Below, one piece after another: positions 46,988 through 55,623 of a stretch of 64,000 nucleotides of DNA; position 1 is the stretch's first letter, and every line of letters starts with the position of its first letter. The stretch is from Pseudoalteromonas sp. Z1A8 (GTDB taxonomy: Bacteria; Pseudomonadota; Gammaproteobacteria; Enterobacterales; Alteromonadaceae), in the NCBI RefSeq assembly GCF_011378855.1, contig NZ_WTLB01000004.1, forward strand, positions 1-64,000. The letters run 5' to 3'. The position numbers and the translations under genes are program-made. The notes below the pieces were generated by a model. The model searched no databases. It was not told the origin of the DNA and saw only the letters and a program-made list of their open reading frames with translations.

Positions 46988-48462
46988 TGTGTTATCCCTC
47001 TTACTGCTTTTTTTAGTTGTTCTTGTACATAACGGCGATCGCAAAAGTCGATGCGCTTATCGCCTATAATTTGATAATCTTCGTGGCCTTTGCCTGCAAT
47101 CAAAATAACGTCATCTGCAGTCGCGTTTTCAATAGCAAAACGAATTGCAGTTGCTCTATCAGCTTCCAAATGTGCGTTTTGTGGATGGGTTAAACCCGCT
47201 GCCACATCTGCAATAATGTCATCAGGATTTTCTGAGCGAGGATTATCACTGGTAATAATCACTTTATTCGCATTTTGCTCTGCAGCTTGCGCCATTAATA
47301 CGCGCTTACCTTTATCTCTGTCACCACCGCAACCAAATACACAACTTACACCACCTGGCACATGCTGCTGCAATGCTTGTAACGCAAGGGCAAGTGCATC
47401 GGGCGTATGGGCGTAATCAACAACACACGTTGGCATACCTGCTTGACTAAATGCTTGCATTCGACCAGCGACTGGCTGTAACTGCGCACAACCTGCAACT
47501 AATTGCTCAAGCGGATAACCTAGCCCTAGTAATGTAGCGAGCGCTGCCGTTAAGTTATATAGGTTGAATTCGCCATACAGAGGCGATTTAATTGAAATAT
47601 CACCCCAACTTGTCGATAACTGAGCCGAAATACCTTCACTGGAATATTTCACATCAGAAAAGTAAACATATTGACTGTTTTTAGGGGCTAAGTTTTTACG
47701 CCCATAACAAATTAGGTTATTAAAATCATACTTTTCGAGCCATTGCTCAGCTTGAGAATCATCTTGATTAAGCACTACAACTTGCGGCTCAAAGTCGCGG
47801 AAAAGCATTAGTTTCGCATCACCGTAACTTGCCATATCACCATGGTAATCTAAGTGATCGCGCGAAAGATTAGTAAATACAGCCGCTTTAAACGCGCATT
47901 TAGCAACACGTTGCTGCACTAACCCATGAGATGATACTTCCATGGCTACTAGCTTTTTATGCTGCGAATTTAAATCACTCAAAATATGTTGTAAATCAAC
48001 CGCAGAAGGCGTGGTATTAATCAGTGGAATTAAATTATCAGGGTGGCCGTAACCTAAAGTCCCTATAATGGCCGACTCTGTACTACAAAATTGCGCCAAG
48101 TGAGCAATCATTGCTGTCGTGGTCGATTTACCGTTTGTACCTGTCACGCCAATTAAATCAAGAGCCTGACTTGGCTGGCTATAAAAGCGACTTGCTAATT
48201 CTGGAAGCTTTTTATCAAGCTCCGAAACTAAATATAGTGGCTCAAAACTTGTTTCAAATTCACATAATCTGTCAGCAATAATAGCTGTTGCGCCATTTTC
48301 AATTGCTTTATTAATAAATTGTCCGCCATCAAGTGCATGGCCTTTAATAGCAACAAATACATCACCTGGCGTTACTTCACGACTATCAAGGCGTAAATGT
48401 TTTACCAGCTGCGAGGGCGCATCTATTTCGATGTATTTTAAAATGTCCTTTAAATCACGCAT
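46984..48462 (-). CDS. murE: UDP-MurNAc-L-Ala-D-Glu--meso-diaminopimelate ligase
   Basis: MurE adds the third residue of the stem peptide. The 492-residue Mur ligase has the ATP loop GVTGTNGKSTTTAM, TTPSAVDL, HGLVQQRV and the DNPRSENPD motif that specifies meso-diaminopimelate rather than lysine. It overlaps ftsI by eight bases and murF by four. Confidence 0.97.
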   Translation of the reverse strand: MRDLKDILKYIEIDAPSQLVKHLRLDSREVTPGDVFVAIKGHALDGGQFINKAIENGATAIIADRLCEFETSFEPLYLVSELDKKLPELASRFYSQPSQALDLIGVTGTNGKSTTTAMIAHLAQFCSTESAIIGTLGYGHPDNLIPLINTTPSAVDLQHILSDLNSQHKKLVAMEVSSHGLVQQRVAKCAFKAAVFTNLSRDHLDYHGDMASYGDAKLMLFRDFEPQVVVLNQDDSQAEQWLEKYDFNNLICYGRKNLAPKNSQYVYFSDVKYSSEGISAQLSTSWGDISIKSPLYGEFNLYNLTAALATLLGLGYPLEQLVAGCAQLQPVAGRMQAFSQAGMPTCVVDYAHTPDALALALQALQQHVPGGVSCVFGCGGDRDKGKRVLMAQAAEQNANKVIITSDNPRSENPDDIIADVAAGLTHPQNAHLEADRATAIRFAIENATADDVILIAGKGHEDYQIIGDKRIDFCDRRYVQEQLKKAVRGITQ

Positions 48463-50272
48463 CGTTGTCCTTACCTTTTACGTACGCAACCTCTTCCTTG
48501 TCAGGCGCTACGTTTAATATTCTTAATGCGTTAGAGATGATTTCTGCAAATGCAGGGCCAGCGGTGGCACCTCCATAGTACACATCACCACCTGGTTCAT
48601 TAATCATAACTACCACGGCTAAACGAGGATTACTTGCCGGCGCTACACCTGCAAAATAACCTACATATTCATCACCATAACCACCTGCTACGGCTTTTTT
48701 AGATGTACCTGTTTTACCAGCTGCACGATACCCATCAACTTTTATGTTGCGAGCAGTACCGTCTTTTTCAAATACACTTTCCATCATGTGGACTACGGCT
48801 TCTACGTCTTTTTGTTTAAAAATACGTTCGCCTTCAGGTATATTGTCTTGCTTTAAAATAGTCAGTGGTCGGTTAACTCCACCAGCGCCTAACATGGTAT
48901 AAAAGCGCGCCATTTGCGCAGTACTTACCGAAATCGCATAACCAAATGATAAAGTGGCAATTTCAAAGTCAGACCAACGACGATTTGGATAAAACAAACC
49001 GCTGCTTTCACCTACCATTCCAGTACCAGTATCACTGCCAAATCCTACTTTTTGGTATAAGCCAACAAGGTAATCTTTAGGCACTAACTGAGTAACCTTC
49101 GCAACTCCCATGTTTGAGGAGTACTTTAGTATTTCGCGCAGTGTTAGTTCGCCGTGATTACGAGTATCTCTAACTAAACTACCACCTAAACGCATCCAAC
49201 CTGGGTAGGTATCAATCGTGTCATCTGCCTGAATGGCGCCGTAGTCTAGCCCAGCCAAAATGGCTAGAGGCTTAACAGTTGAGCCTGGTTCAAACAAATC
49301 TGTAATTGCGCGGTTACGACGCTTATGAGGTGCAGCATCGCTTAAGTTATTTGGATTAAATGAAGGGCTATTTACCATTGCCAGTACTTCACCGGTTTTA
49401 ACATCAACTACCATAGCTGAGCCCGATGTGGCTTTATAAGTCAGTACAGCTGATTTTACGGCCTTGTACGCAATGGCTTGAATTCGTTGATCAATGCTTA
49501 GCTCTATACTTTCTGGCTCTACACGTTCACGTTCGTCAAGTACTTCTACCTCACGCCCTTGTGCGTCTTTACGAATGGTACGGCGGCCTTCCTCGCCCGT
49601 TAAAGCGTTTTCGTATAGCTTTTCAATGCCTTCAATGCCTTTGCCATCGATATTGGTAAAACCAATAACATGCGCGGTAACTTCACCTGCAGGGTAGTAG
49701 CGTTTAGATTCATCTAGTAAATGGATACCAGGGAGGCGTAAATCACCAATATAATTTGCTACAGCAGGAGTAACTTGGCGTTTTAAATACACAAAGCGAC
49801 GCGAAGGATCGTTTAAAAGTCGAGAGTTAATCTTTTTAGGATCAATACGCAGCACATCGGCAAGCTCGCGCCAGCGTAAATCGTTTTTATAATAAAGAGC
49901 AGTACGCTTATCAAGTTCAGCAGTGTTTTCAGTTAAAGATAAGTGATCTTCGCCGCTTTTACGTGCTTGTTTGATTACTTTAGTGACAAGCGACTTATGC
50001 AATGCTTTAGGGTCTGCATATACGCTCACAACCGGCACACTTACCGCTAGTTCTTTACCATTACGGTCAAAAATCATTCCGCGTTGCACATGCAGTTTTT
50101 CAACACGCACCGTGCGTTTATCACTTTCTGAACGTGCTTTATCAGGTTCTATCACTTGTAAATAAGCAGCGCGAGATACGAGTGTTACAAACACCATAAA
50201 CACAACTGTACACACCAGCATAAAGCGCCATGTGATTAAATTAGTGACTGGTTTTTTGCCTCTATTTCTCAT
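48455..50272 (-). CDS. ftsI: Septal peptidoglycan transpeptidase FtsI (PBP3)
   Basis: FtsI is the class B penicillin-binding protein of the divisome. The 605-residue protein has an N-terminal membrane anchor (about 14-35), a pedestal domain, and a transpeptidase domain with the nucleophile in EPGSTVKP, YSSNMG (SxN) and AAGKTGTSKKA (KTG). It overlaps ftsL by four bases. Confidence 0.98.
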   Translation of the reverse strand: MRNRGKKPVTNLITWRFMLVCTVVFMVFVTLVSRAAYLQVIEPDKARSESDKRTVRVEKLHVQRGMIFDRNGKELAVSVPVVSVYADPKALHKSLVTKVIKQARKSGEDHLSLTENTAELDKRTALYYKNDLRWRELADVLRIDPKKINSRLLNDPSRRFVYLKRQVTPAVANYIGDLRLPGIHLLDESKRYYPAGEVTAHVIGFTNIDGKGIEGIEKLYENALTGEEGRRTIRKDAQGREVEVLDERERVEPESIELSIDQRIQAIAYKAVKSAVLTYKATSGSAMVVDVKTGEVLAMVNSPSFNPNNLSDAAPHKRRNRAITDLFEPGSTVKPLAILAGLDYGAIQADDTIDTYPGWMRLGGSLVRDTRNHGELTLREILKYSSNMGVAKVTQLVPKDYLVGLYQKVGFGSDTGTGMVGESSGLFYPNRRWSDFEIATLSFGYAISVSTAQMARFYTMLGAGGVNRPLTILKQDNIPEGERIFKQKDVEAVVHMMESVFEKDGTARNIKVDGYRAAGKTGTSKKAVAGGYGDEYVGYFAGVAPASNPRLAVVVMINEPGGDVYYGGATAGPAFAEIISNALRILNVAPDKEEVAYVKGKDNDA

Positions 50273-50595
50273 TGTACTATTATTACCTGCTCATCTTGAC
50301 TCGTAGGTCGTTTCATTTTTAATTGTGATATAGCAACTTCTTCAATGCGTGCATGTTGCGAATAAAATTCTTCTTCAACAAGTAAGTAGCGCCACTCTAA
50401 ATCGAGTTCATCACGTTCTTGTAATAATTGATCTTGCTTTATAAGTTGCCCACGAGCTAAATGTGTTGTTTGCACAACAGCTAAACTAGAAGCGAATATC
50501 ACAACCAACAAGGCCGAGGTTAGCTTGTTAGCACCTAGGCCTTTTAATATTTCAAAGAATAAATTGGGTTGACGATAGCTCGCTTTTTTACTCAT
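50269..50595 (-). CDS. ftsL: Cell division protein FtsL
   Basis: FtsL is a small bitopic divisome protein that works with FtsB and FtsQ. The 108-residue protein has a basic cytoplasmic N-terminus, one span (about 24-43), and a periplasmic coiled coil with heptad-like spacing ([18 protein letters not shown]). Position between rsmH and ftsI, with four-base overlaps on both sides, is diagnostic. Confidence 0.95.
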   Translation of the reverse strand: MSKKASYRQPNLFFEILKGLGANKLTSALLVVIFASSLAVVQTTHLARGQLIKQDQLLQERDELDLEWRYLLVEEEFYSQHARIEEVAISQLKMKRPTSQDEQVIIVQ

Positions 50596-51530
50596 CCCAA
50601 CCTCTGTGCAATCCTAAGTACAGAACTACGAGAACGTGGATTACGTTCTACTTCAACAGTACTTGGCTTAATAGCCTTACCCACTGCTTTTAACGTCAGG
50701 TTTTTATTTATTTGTGCATCAGTTAAAGGCAGACCTCTGGGTAACACTTCTCCCCTACTCTGTTTTCTAATAAACTGTTTTACAATACGATCCTCTAGTG
50801 AGTGAAACGAAATCACCACTAAACGTCCGCCTGGCTTTAGCACTTTAACTGCAGACTGTAGCGCTGTTTGAATCTCTTCAAGCTCGCTATTAATGTAAAT
50901 ACGAATCGCCTGAAAAGTACGTGTTGCAGGGTGCTTAAACTTATCTTTTACAGGTACTGCTTCATCAACAAGGTCAGCAAGTTGCTTGGTTGTTGTGATT
51001 GGCGTGTGCTCACGAACTTCGAGTACTTTGTGTGCAATGCGTTTACCAAACTTTTCTTCGCCCAGTTTTTTAATTACGTGGGTAATATCATCTAACTCGG
51101 CTTCTGCTAACCACTGTGCAGCACTGCGACCTGTTGTTGGGTCCATACGCATATCAAGTGGCCCATCTTTCATAAAACTAAAACCACGCGCAGCGTCATC
51201 CAGTTGTGGCGACGAGACACCAATGTCTAATAAAATGCCATCCACTTTACCAATTAGATCGTTCTGCTCTGCTACTTCGTATAAATTTGAAAAACGAGTA
51301 TGTGCAATCGCAAAACGTGGATCATCAGCAAATTTTTCGGCTGATTGTATCGCTTGTGGATCTTGGTCAATTGCTTGCAGGCGACCTTCATCACCTAGGC
51401 GTGCTAAAATTTGTCCAGAGTGGCCGCCACGTCCAAACGTACCATCCATGTATATACCGTCTGGCTTAATTGCGAGGGCATCGATGGTTTCGTCCATTAA
51501 TACGGATACGTGTTCAAATTGCGCTGTCAT
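50592..51530 (-). CDS. rsmH: 16S rRNA m4C1402 methyltransferase
   Basis: RsmH methylates N4 of C1402 in 16S rRNA. The 312-residue protein has [13 protein letters not shown], the SAM-binding [27 protein letters not shown] and [13 protein letters not shown]. It follows mraZ by 28 bp and overlaps ftsL by four bases, the standard second gene of the dcw cluster. Confidence 0.98.
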   Translation of the reverse strand: MTAQFEHVSVLMDETIDALAIKPDGIYMDGTFGRGGHSGQILARLGDEGRLQAIDQDPQAIQSAEKFADDPRFAIAHTRFSNLYEVAEQNDLIGKVDGILLDIGVSSPQLDDAARGFSFMKDGPLDMRMDPTTGRSAAQWLAEAELDDITHVIKKLGEEKFGKRIAHKVLEVREHTPITTTKQLADLVDEAVPVKDKFKHPATRTFQAIRIYINSELEEIQTALQSAVKVLKPGGRLVVISFHSLEDRIVKQFIRKQSRGEVLPRGLPLTDAQINKNLTLKAVGKAIKPSTVEVERNPRSRSSVLRIAQRLG

Positions 51531-51558
51531 TAGCTATTATTTGCCTTTTTTTGTGCTG

Positions 51559-52017
51559 TTAGAGTGTAAAATTATCTAAATCTTGGTTAGGTTCAAAATC
51601 ACCAAGCCTTTCAAGCTCAGTATCTTGCTGCATTTGCTCGTGCCAACGCGCCTCATCCCAAATTTCAAATTTATTCATCAAACCAACTAGCATGATTTTT
51701 TTGCCAAGTGATGCATGAGCCCTCAGTGACGGCGCAAGCAAAATTCGACCATTTTTATCAAGTTGATATTCAGTAGCATTCCCGAGCAACATACGCTGCA
51801 TTCGACGGGCTCGTGGGTTCATATTGGAGATTTTAGCTAAACGGCTTTCTATTTCTAGCCACTCAGCCAGCGGATACAACCATAAACACGGCTCATTTAA
51901 TGCGACGGTACAAATAACCGTTCCCTGATCTTCAGACAATAGAGATTCTCGGTACTTAGTCGGTACCGCAAAACGCCCCTTATCATCCAAACTCAGTGAA
52001 CTCGCGCCACGAAACAT
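51559..52017 (-). CDS. mraZ: Transcriptional regulator MraZ
   Basis: MraZ is an AbrB-fold regulator that binds repeats at its own promoter and represses the dcw operon. The 152-residue protein has two SpoVT/AbrB-like halves, FRGASSLSLDDKGRFAVPTKYR and YQLDKNGRILLAPSLRAHA. It is the first gene of the cluster, and the expected repeated GTGG boxes lie just upstream of it. Confidence 0.97.
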   Translation of the reverse strand: MFRGASSLSLDDKGRFAVPTKYRESLLSEDQGTVICTVALNEPCLWLYPLAEWLEIESRLAKISNMNPRARRMQRMLLGNATEYQLDKNGRILLAPSLRAHASLGKKIMLVGLMNKFEIWDEARWHEQMQQDTELERLGDFEPNQDLDNFTL

Positions 52018-52075
52018 AAAAAACCTACTTTAAAATTGTTTTATTCAACTTTTGTTTATTTTTATCCAGTGTGAT

Positions 52076-52137
52076 CCACTAAAAACCACTTTTTACCACA
52101 GTGCTCCAGTTTAGGGCTTGACAAGCCATTTTGTCAA
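52076..52137 (-). promoter_or_regulatory. mraZ promoter with three-box MraZ operator
   Basis: On the minus strand GTGG occurs three times at an exact 10-bp period (CCAC at 52076, 52086 and 52096 on the plus strand), matching the direct-repeat layout of MraZ operators. Just upstream, TTGACA (52137-52132) and TAAACT (52113-52108) form a plausible -35/-10 pair with an 18-bp spacer. The boxes lie downstream of the -10, in position to repress. Confidence 0.8.
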
Positions 52138-52513
52138 GTAAGCTGACCAGCTTTAGTAAGTCCCAAAGCTAGAAAAAATAAGGGCTCAAGCGAAGCGTTT
52201 GAATTACGTGGGAAAAAGTGGGATTGTGATGAAAAAAATATCTATTCTGTTTTTTATAACTTTCTGTTTACACGCTTTGCTTACTGAATAACCAATGAAT
52301 ATTTACAACTTTTTAAGCATTTTTACTCCCTTTGTAAAATTTACCTAACCGTGTAGTAATAGTTACTGTTTACTTTAAATTACCAAATATGAAAAGTTAC
52401 ATACAAACAATAAAAGACAATAAACTCAACAACTTAAAATAAATAACAGTTTTGGTTTAATCATTGCATCATCTAAATCACTATTTAAATTTTTAACTTA
52501 TTAAGGATTGATT
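52138..52513. other. Gene-free spacer upstream of mraZ and the YqjD-like gene
   Basis: No ORF of note is present. A second GTGGG pair at 10-bp period (52208-52212 and 52218-52222) lies on the plus strand. The rest is AT-rich and should contain the promoter of the YqjD-like operon, for which no clear -35/-10 pair stands out. No RNase P RNA or other structured RNA was recognised. Confidence 0.4.
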
Positions 52514-52852
52514 ATGGCTACTGCAACAAATACGAAACCAAACACAACTTCAGATGTTAAGCCTGACGTTAAACTAACAAATACTGAATCACCTCTTACA
52601 GAGAAAGCAACATCAGCAGCGCACGATGCGGTAGATGCACTTTCTAGCAAAGCAGCAACAGCTGAAAGCAGTGTTCGTAAAGGCGCTTCGAGTTCAGCAG
52701 AAGCACTAAGCGAAAAACAACTTATTGCACGCGAAAAGTTAAGTGAATGTACAGCTAAAACCCGTGCATTTGCTTCTGAAAATCCATTAGCAACCGCGGG
52801 TATTGCTTTTGCTGCGGGTATGCTGATTACATCACTATTTCGTCGTAAGTAA
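52514..52852 (+). CDS. ElaB/YqjD/DUF883-family membrane-anchored protein
   Basis: This 112-residue protein has a Lys/Thr-rich N-terminus, an alanine-rich amphipathic helix, and the family C-terminus: ENPLATAGIAFAAGMLITSL as one membrane span followed by FRRK. E. coli YqjD/ElaB are inner-membrane proteins reported to associate with ribosomes in stationary phase. AAGGA precedes the ATG at 52514; an upstream TTG is rejected. It heads a three-gene envelope operon. Confidence 0.9.
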   Translation: MATATNTKPNTTSDVKPDVKLTNTESPLTEKATSAAHDAVDALSSKAATAESSVRKGASSSAEALSEKQLIAREKLSECTAKTRAFASENPLATAGIAFAAGMLITSLFRRK

Positions 52853-52855
52853 TCA

Positions 52856-53305
52856 GTGATGAATAACCCACAAACAAGCGCAGCCAAGGATGGTGAAGCG
52901 CAAAACCAAACAACTGAGCAGCAGAGCCAAAAGGACGATTGGCAAGATCATATTGCAAAGCTTTTAGAGTACTCTAAGCAGCTCAAGGATGATTACCAAA
53001 CTCAAGGAAAGATCACCCATCAGCTTGCTAAAGCTGAATGGCGGTTATCGCTTAGATCGCTTGCATTGATCACTATATTTTTAGGCTGTTTTGCCAGTGG
53101 TTTGGTTTTGTTGTGGGCAGGATTTCTAGGTGCTGTTGGATACGGTGTATATGATCTTTTTGGGTCAGTATGGCTAAGTATTGCAACAGCTACTTTGCTG
53201 CAAGTTGCTTGTTTAGCATGGCTTTGGAAAAATACGGTTTACCTAAGCAATAAAATTGGCTTTAGTAAAACACTTAAAAGCTTAAAACAACTGTTTAACT
53301 TATAA
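52856..53305 (+). CDS. YqjE-like membrane protein (holin-superfamily fold)
   Basis: This 149-residue protein has a polar N-terminal 70 residues and two membrane spans (about 72-95 and 105-127) ending in a basic tail, as in YqjE/DUF1469 proteins. It starts with GTG (or the adjacent ATG at 52859) three bases after the YqjD-like gene, so translation is likely coupled. Function is unknown. Confidence 0.82.
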   Translation: MMNNPQTSAAKDGEAQNQTTEQQSQKDDWQDHIAKLLEYSKQLKDDYQTQGKITHQLAKAEWRLSLRSLALITIFLGCFASGLVLLWAGFLGAVGYGVYDLFGSVWLSIATATLLQVACLAWLWKNTVYLSNKIGFSKTLKSLKQLFNL

Positions 53306-53315
53306 GGAAATTAAT

Positions 53316-53558
53316 ATGTTGGTTAACTACTTAATTAAAGCACCTAATGAAAACGTTGATGCTCTGAGTAAGCAAATGGATACGCGCAGTGAGTTAAAAC
53401 GCCAACATCATGCAGCGTTTCAATATAGACTAAAGCGTTTTGCCGCAACTAAAGTGGGACTAACAAGTGCCTTTTTAGCCGGCGCAGCTGTACAAGCAGG
53501 GAAAGGCGAAACCAGCTTGGTAAGAAAATACGGCTGGCTTGTTAGGCTGTTTGCTTAA
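53316..53558 (+). CDS. YqjK-like small protein
   Basis: This 80-residue basic protein follows the YqjE-like gene by 10 bp, after an AAGGAAA site. It has a central hydrophobic stretch (VGLTSAFLAGAAVQAG) and a WLVRLFA terminus. The yqjD-yqjE-yqjK order is that of enterobacteria, and position supports the call more than sequence does. Confidence 0.7.
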   Translation: MLVNYLIKAPNENVDALSKQMDTRSELKRQHHAAFQYRLKRFAATKVGLTSAFLAGAAVQAGKGETSLVRKYGWLVRLFA

Positions 53559-53561
53559 ACG

Positions 53562-54536
53562 CTAAACATTTCTACCGTGATCAGATAAGTAATCAATACT
53601 TGGACCACTTGGCACAACTTGTGTTGGGTTGATCATTGTGTGACTAAAGTAGTAATGACGCTTAATATGATAAAAATCAACTGTCTGTGCTACTCCCTTA
53701 ACCTGGTATAGCTCTCTGAGGTATCCGCTCAGTGCAGGATAGCTTTCAATTGTGCGTAAATTACATTTAAAGTGACCAACGTACACACTATCAAACCGAA
53801 TGAGAGTGGTGAATAATCGCCAATCTGCCTCTGTGAGTTCATTTGTGGCTAAATAACGCTGCTTTCTCAGTATCCCCTCTACTGTATCGAGTGCTTTAAA
53901 TACATCATTAAATGCCTCTTCATACGCATCCTGAGTTGTTGCGAACCCTGTACGATAAACACCATTATTTATACTTGGATAAATCAACGCGTTTAATTCA
54001 TCAATTTTTGGTTGCAGCGCCTCAGGGTAGTAGTCATCGTTATTACCTGTTAACTCATTAAACGCACTATTGAACATACGTATAATATCGGCAGACTCAT
54101 TACTGACAATTTTATTGAGCTTTTTATCCCACAATACGGGAACGGTTACTCGCCCGGAGTACTTTGGATTATTTTTTGTATAAACTTGATGTAAGTAGTT
54201 ACTATTAAATAAAGCATCACCAGTACTGTGGTTTTGCGTATCAAAAGCCCAACCACTATTAAGCATATCAGGACTAACAACCGACACCGTAATTAAATCT
54301 TGTAACCCTTTTAATGCTCTAAATATAAGCGTTCGATGCGCCCAAGGACACGCAAGTGACACATATAAATGATACCTGTTCGCTTGAGCTTTAAAACCGG
54401 CCTCGCCCGTTATTCCAGCGCTACCATCAACAGTTATCCAGTGACGTAACTGCGCCGCCTCGCGCTCAAACTTACCATTACTTGAATCAGTGTCGTACCA
54501 TTTATCTTGCCATTGACCGTTAACTAATAATCCCAT
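53562..54536 (-). CDS. yqjG: Glutathionyl-hydroquinone reductase (Xi-class GST)
   Basis: This 324-residue protein reduces glutathionyl-hydroquinones to hydroquinones. Cys63 in YVSLACPWAHRTL is the catalytic residue; NGQWQDKWYDTD at the N-terminus, the SNESADIIRMFNSAF segment and a C-terminal GST helical domain follow the YqjG/ECM4 family. It is convergent with the YqjK-like gene and followed the same neighbours in enterobacteria. Upstream on the same strand is the pirin gene, 21 bp away, so the two form an operon. Confidence 0.94.
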   Translation of the reverse strand: MGLLVNGQWQDKWYDTDSSNGKFEREAAQLRHWITVDGSAGITGEAGFKAQANRYHLYVSLACPWAHRTLIFRALKGLQDLITVSVVSPDMLNSGWAFDTQNHSTGDALFNSNYLHQVYTKNNPKYSGRVTVPVLWDKKLNKIVSNESADIIRMFNSAFNELTGNNDDYYPEALQPKIDELNALIYPSINNGVYRTGFATTQDAYEEAFNDVFKALDTVEGILRKQRYLATNELTEADWRLFTTLIRFDSVYVGHFKCNLRTIESYPALSGYLRELYQVKGVAQTVDFYHIKRHYYFSHTMINPTQVVPSGPSIDYLSDHGRNV

Positions 54537-54557
54537 AAAACTCTCCTAAAAATACCG

Positions 54558-55400
54558 TTAAATTTTGCCAAACTCGCCGTTTTGATAATCACGCACTGCT
54601 TGCTGTACTTCAGCTTGAGTCGTCATTACAAACGGCCCCATATGAGCAATCGGCTGATTAAGTGGATCGCCAGCTAAAACCAAAACACCAGCGCCGTGCT
54701 CAGAGCTAATATTAATGTCACTCCCTGGTTCCAAAATAAGTAACTTACCCGCTGGTATTGTTTGATTGTCGCTCATTATTAGTGAGCCGCTATGAATATA
54801 GAGCATTATTTTTTGTTGGCTAAGAGGCCCTAAAAAAATGCTTTTACTGGCTGGTAAAGTAATATCAGCAAGCGCCGCATTAGCCGCTAAACTTTGCAAA
54901 CTACTTGTAAGCGCTTCGCTTTCAAACTGCCACGATCCCGCCAGTGCTTTTAACGTCACACCTTGTGTGTTAGTAAAACTCGGAGCTGGATTTTTCGTCG
55001 TATCTTGATAACGTGAATCACGCATTTTTTCTGCACTTGGCATGTTTATCCAAATTTGAAAGCCATGCAAACCGTCAACAGCATCTGCGAGTGGCATTTC
55101 ACTGTGCATAACACCGCGCCCTGTACTCATCCATTGCACATCGCCTGCTTTAATTGCCTCTCTGTTGCCCATTTGGTCACGATGTTCAAAGCCACCTTTT
55201 AGAATATAAGTAAACGTTTCAATTCCTCGGTGCGGGTGTTCAGGAAAGCCTCCCATATAATCTTTTTTGTCGTCTGACTTAAGTTCATCAATCATTAAAA
55301 AGGGATCTAAATATTTACCATCAAACCCTGGTATACGACTAATGCTTACGCCGTCGCCATCTTGAGTTGCATAAGCTGTAAGTATTTTTGATATTTTCAT
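54558..55400 (-). CDS. Pirin-family bicupin protein
   Basis: This 280-residue bicupin has the metal-binding set His55, His57, His99 and Glu101 in FPEHPHRGIETFTY and STGRGVMHSEMP. Such proteins can have quercetin 2,3-dioxygenase activity (E. coli YhhW) or redox-sensing roles (YhaK). It is the first gene of an operon with the glutathionyl-hydroquinone reductase, which suggests a role in quinone or aromatic stress. Confidence 0.93.
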   Translation of the reverse strand: MKISKILTAYATQDGDGVSISRIPGFDGKYLDPFLMIDELKSDDKKDYMGGFPEHPHRGIETFTYILKGGFEHRDQMGNREAIKAGDVQWMSTGRGVMHSEMPLADAVDGLHGFQIWINMPSAEKMRDSRYQDTTKNPAPSFTNTQGVTLKALAGSWQFESEALTSSLQSLAANAALADITLPASKSIFLGPLSQQKIMLYIHSGSLIMSDNQTIPAGKLLILEPGSDINISSEHGAGVLVLAGDPLNQPIAHMGPFVMTTQAEVQQAVRDYQNGEFGKI

Positions 55401-55623
55401 TTTTTAATTCACTCGAAAGAATAAGTTGATAGAGTTATTAAATCATTCATTAAACAAAACAACTATGTCTTTAAATCGAGCTAACCATTCTATTTTTTAG
55501 AATTTAAAGCTACTGCACATATTATTTATGTATTTAGGACAATGATTTACCTTTTTTAAAATGCCATATTTATAGATAAACACTTAAATATTAATAACTC
55601 TTGAATACAACCCTATATATTGT

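Noticed and set aside
52138-52513. RNase P RNA or other structured RNA upstream of mraZ
   Set aside because: No conserved RNase P core sequence or long-range helices were recognised in this spacer.
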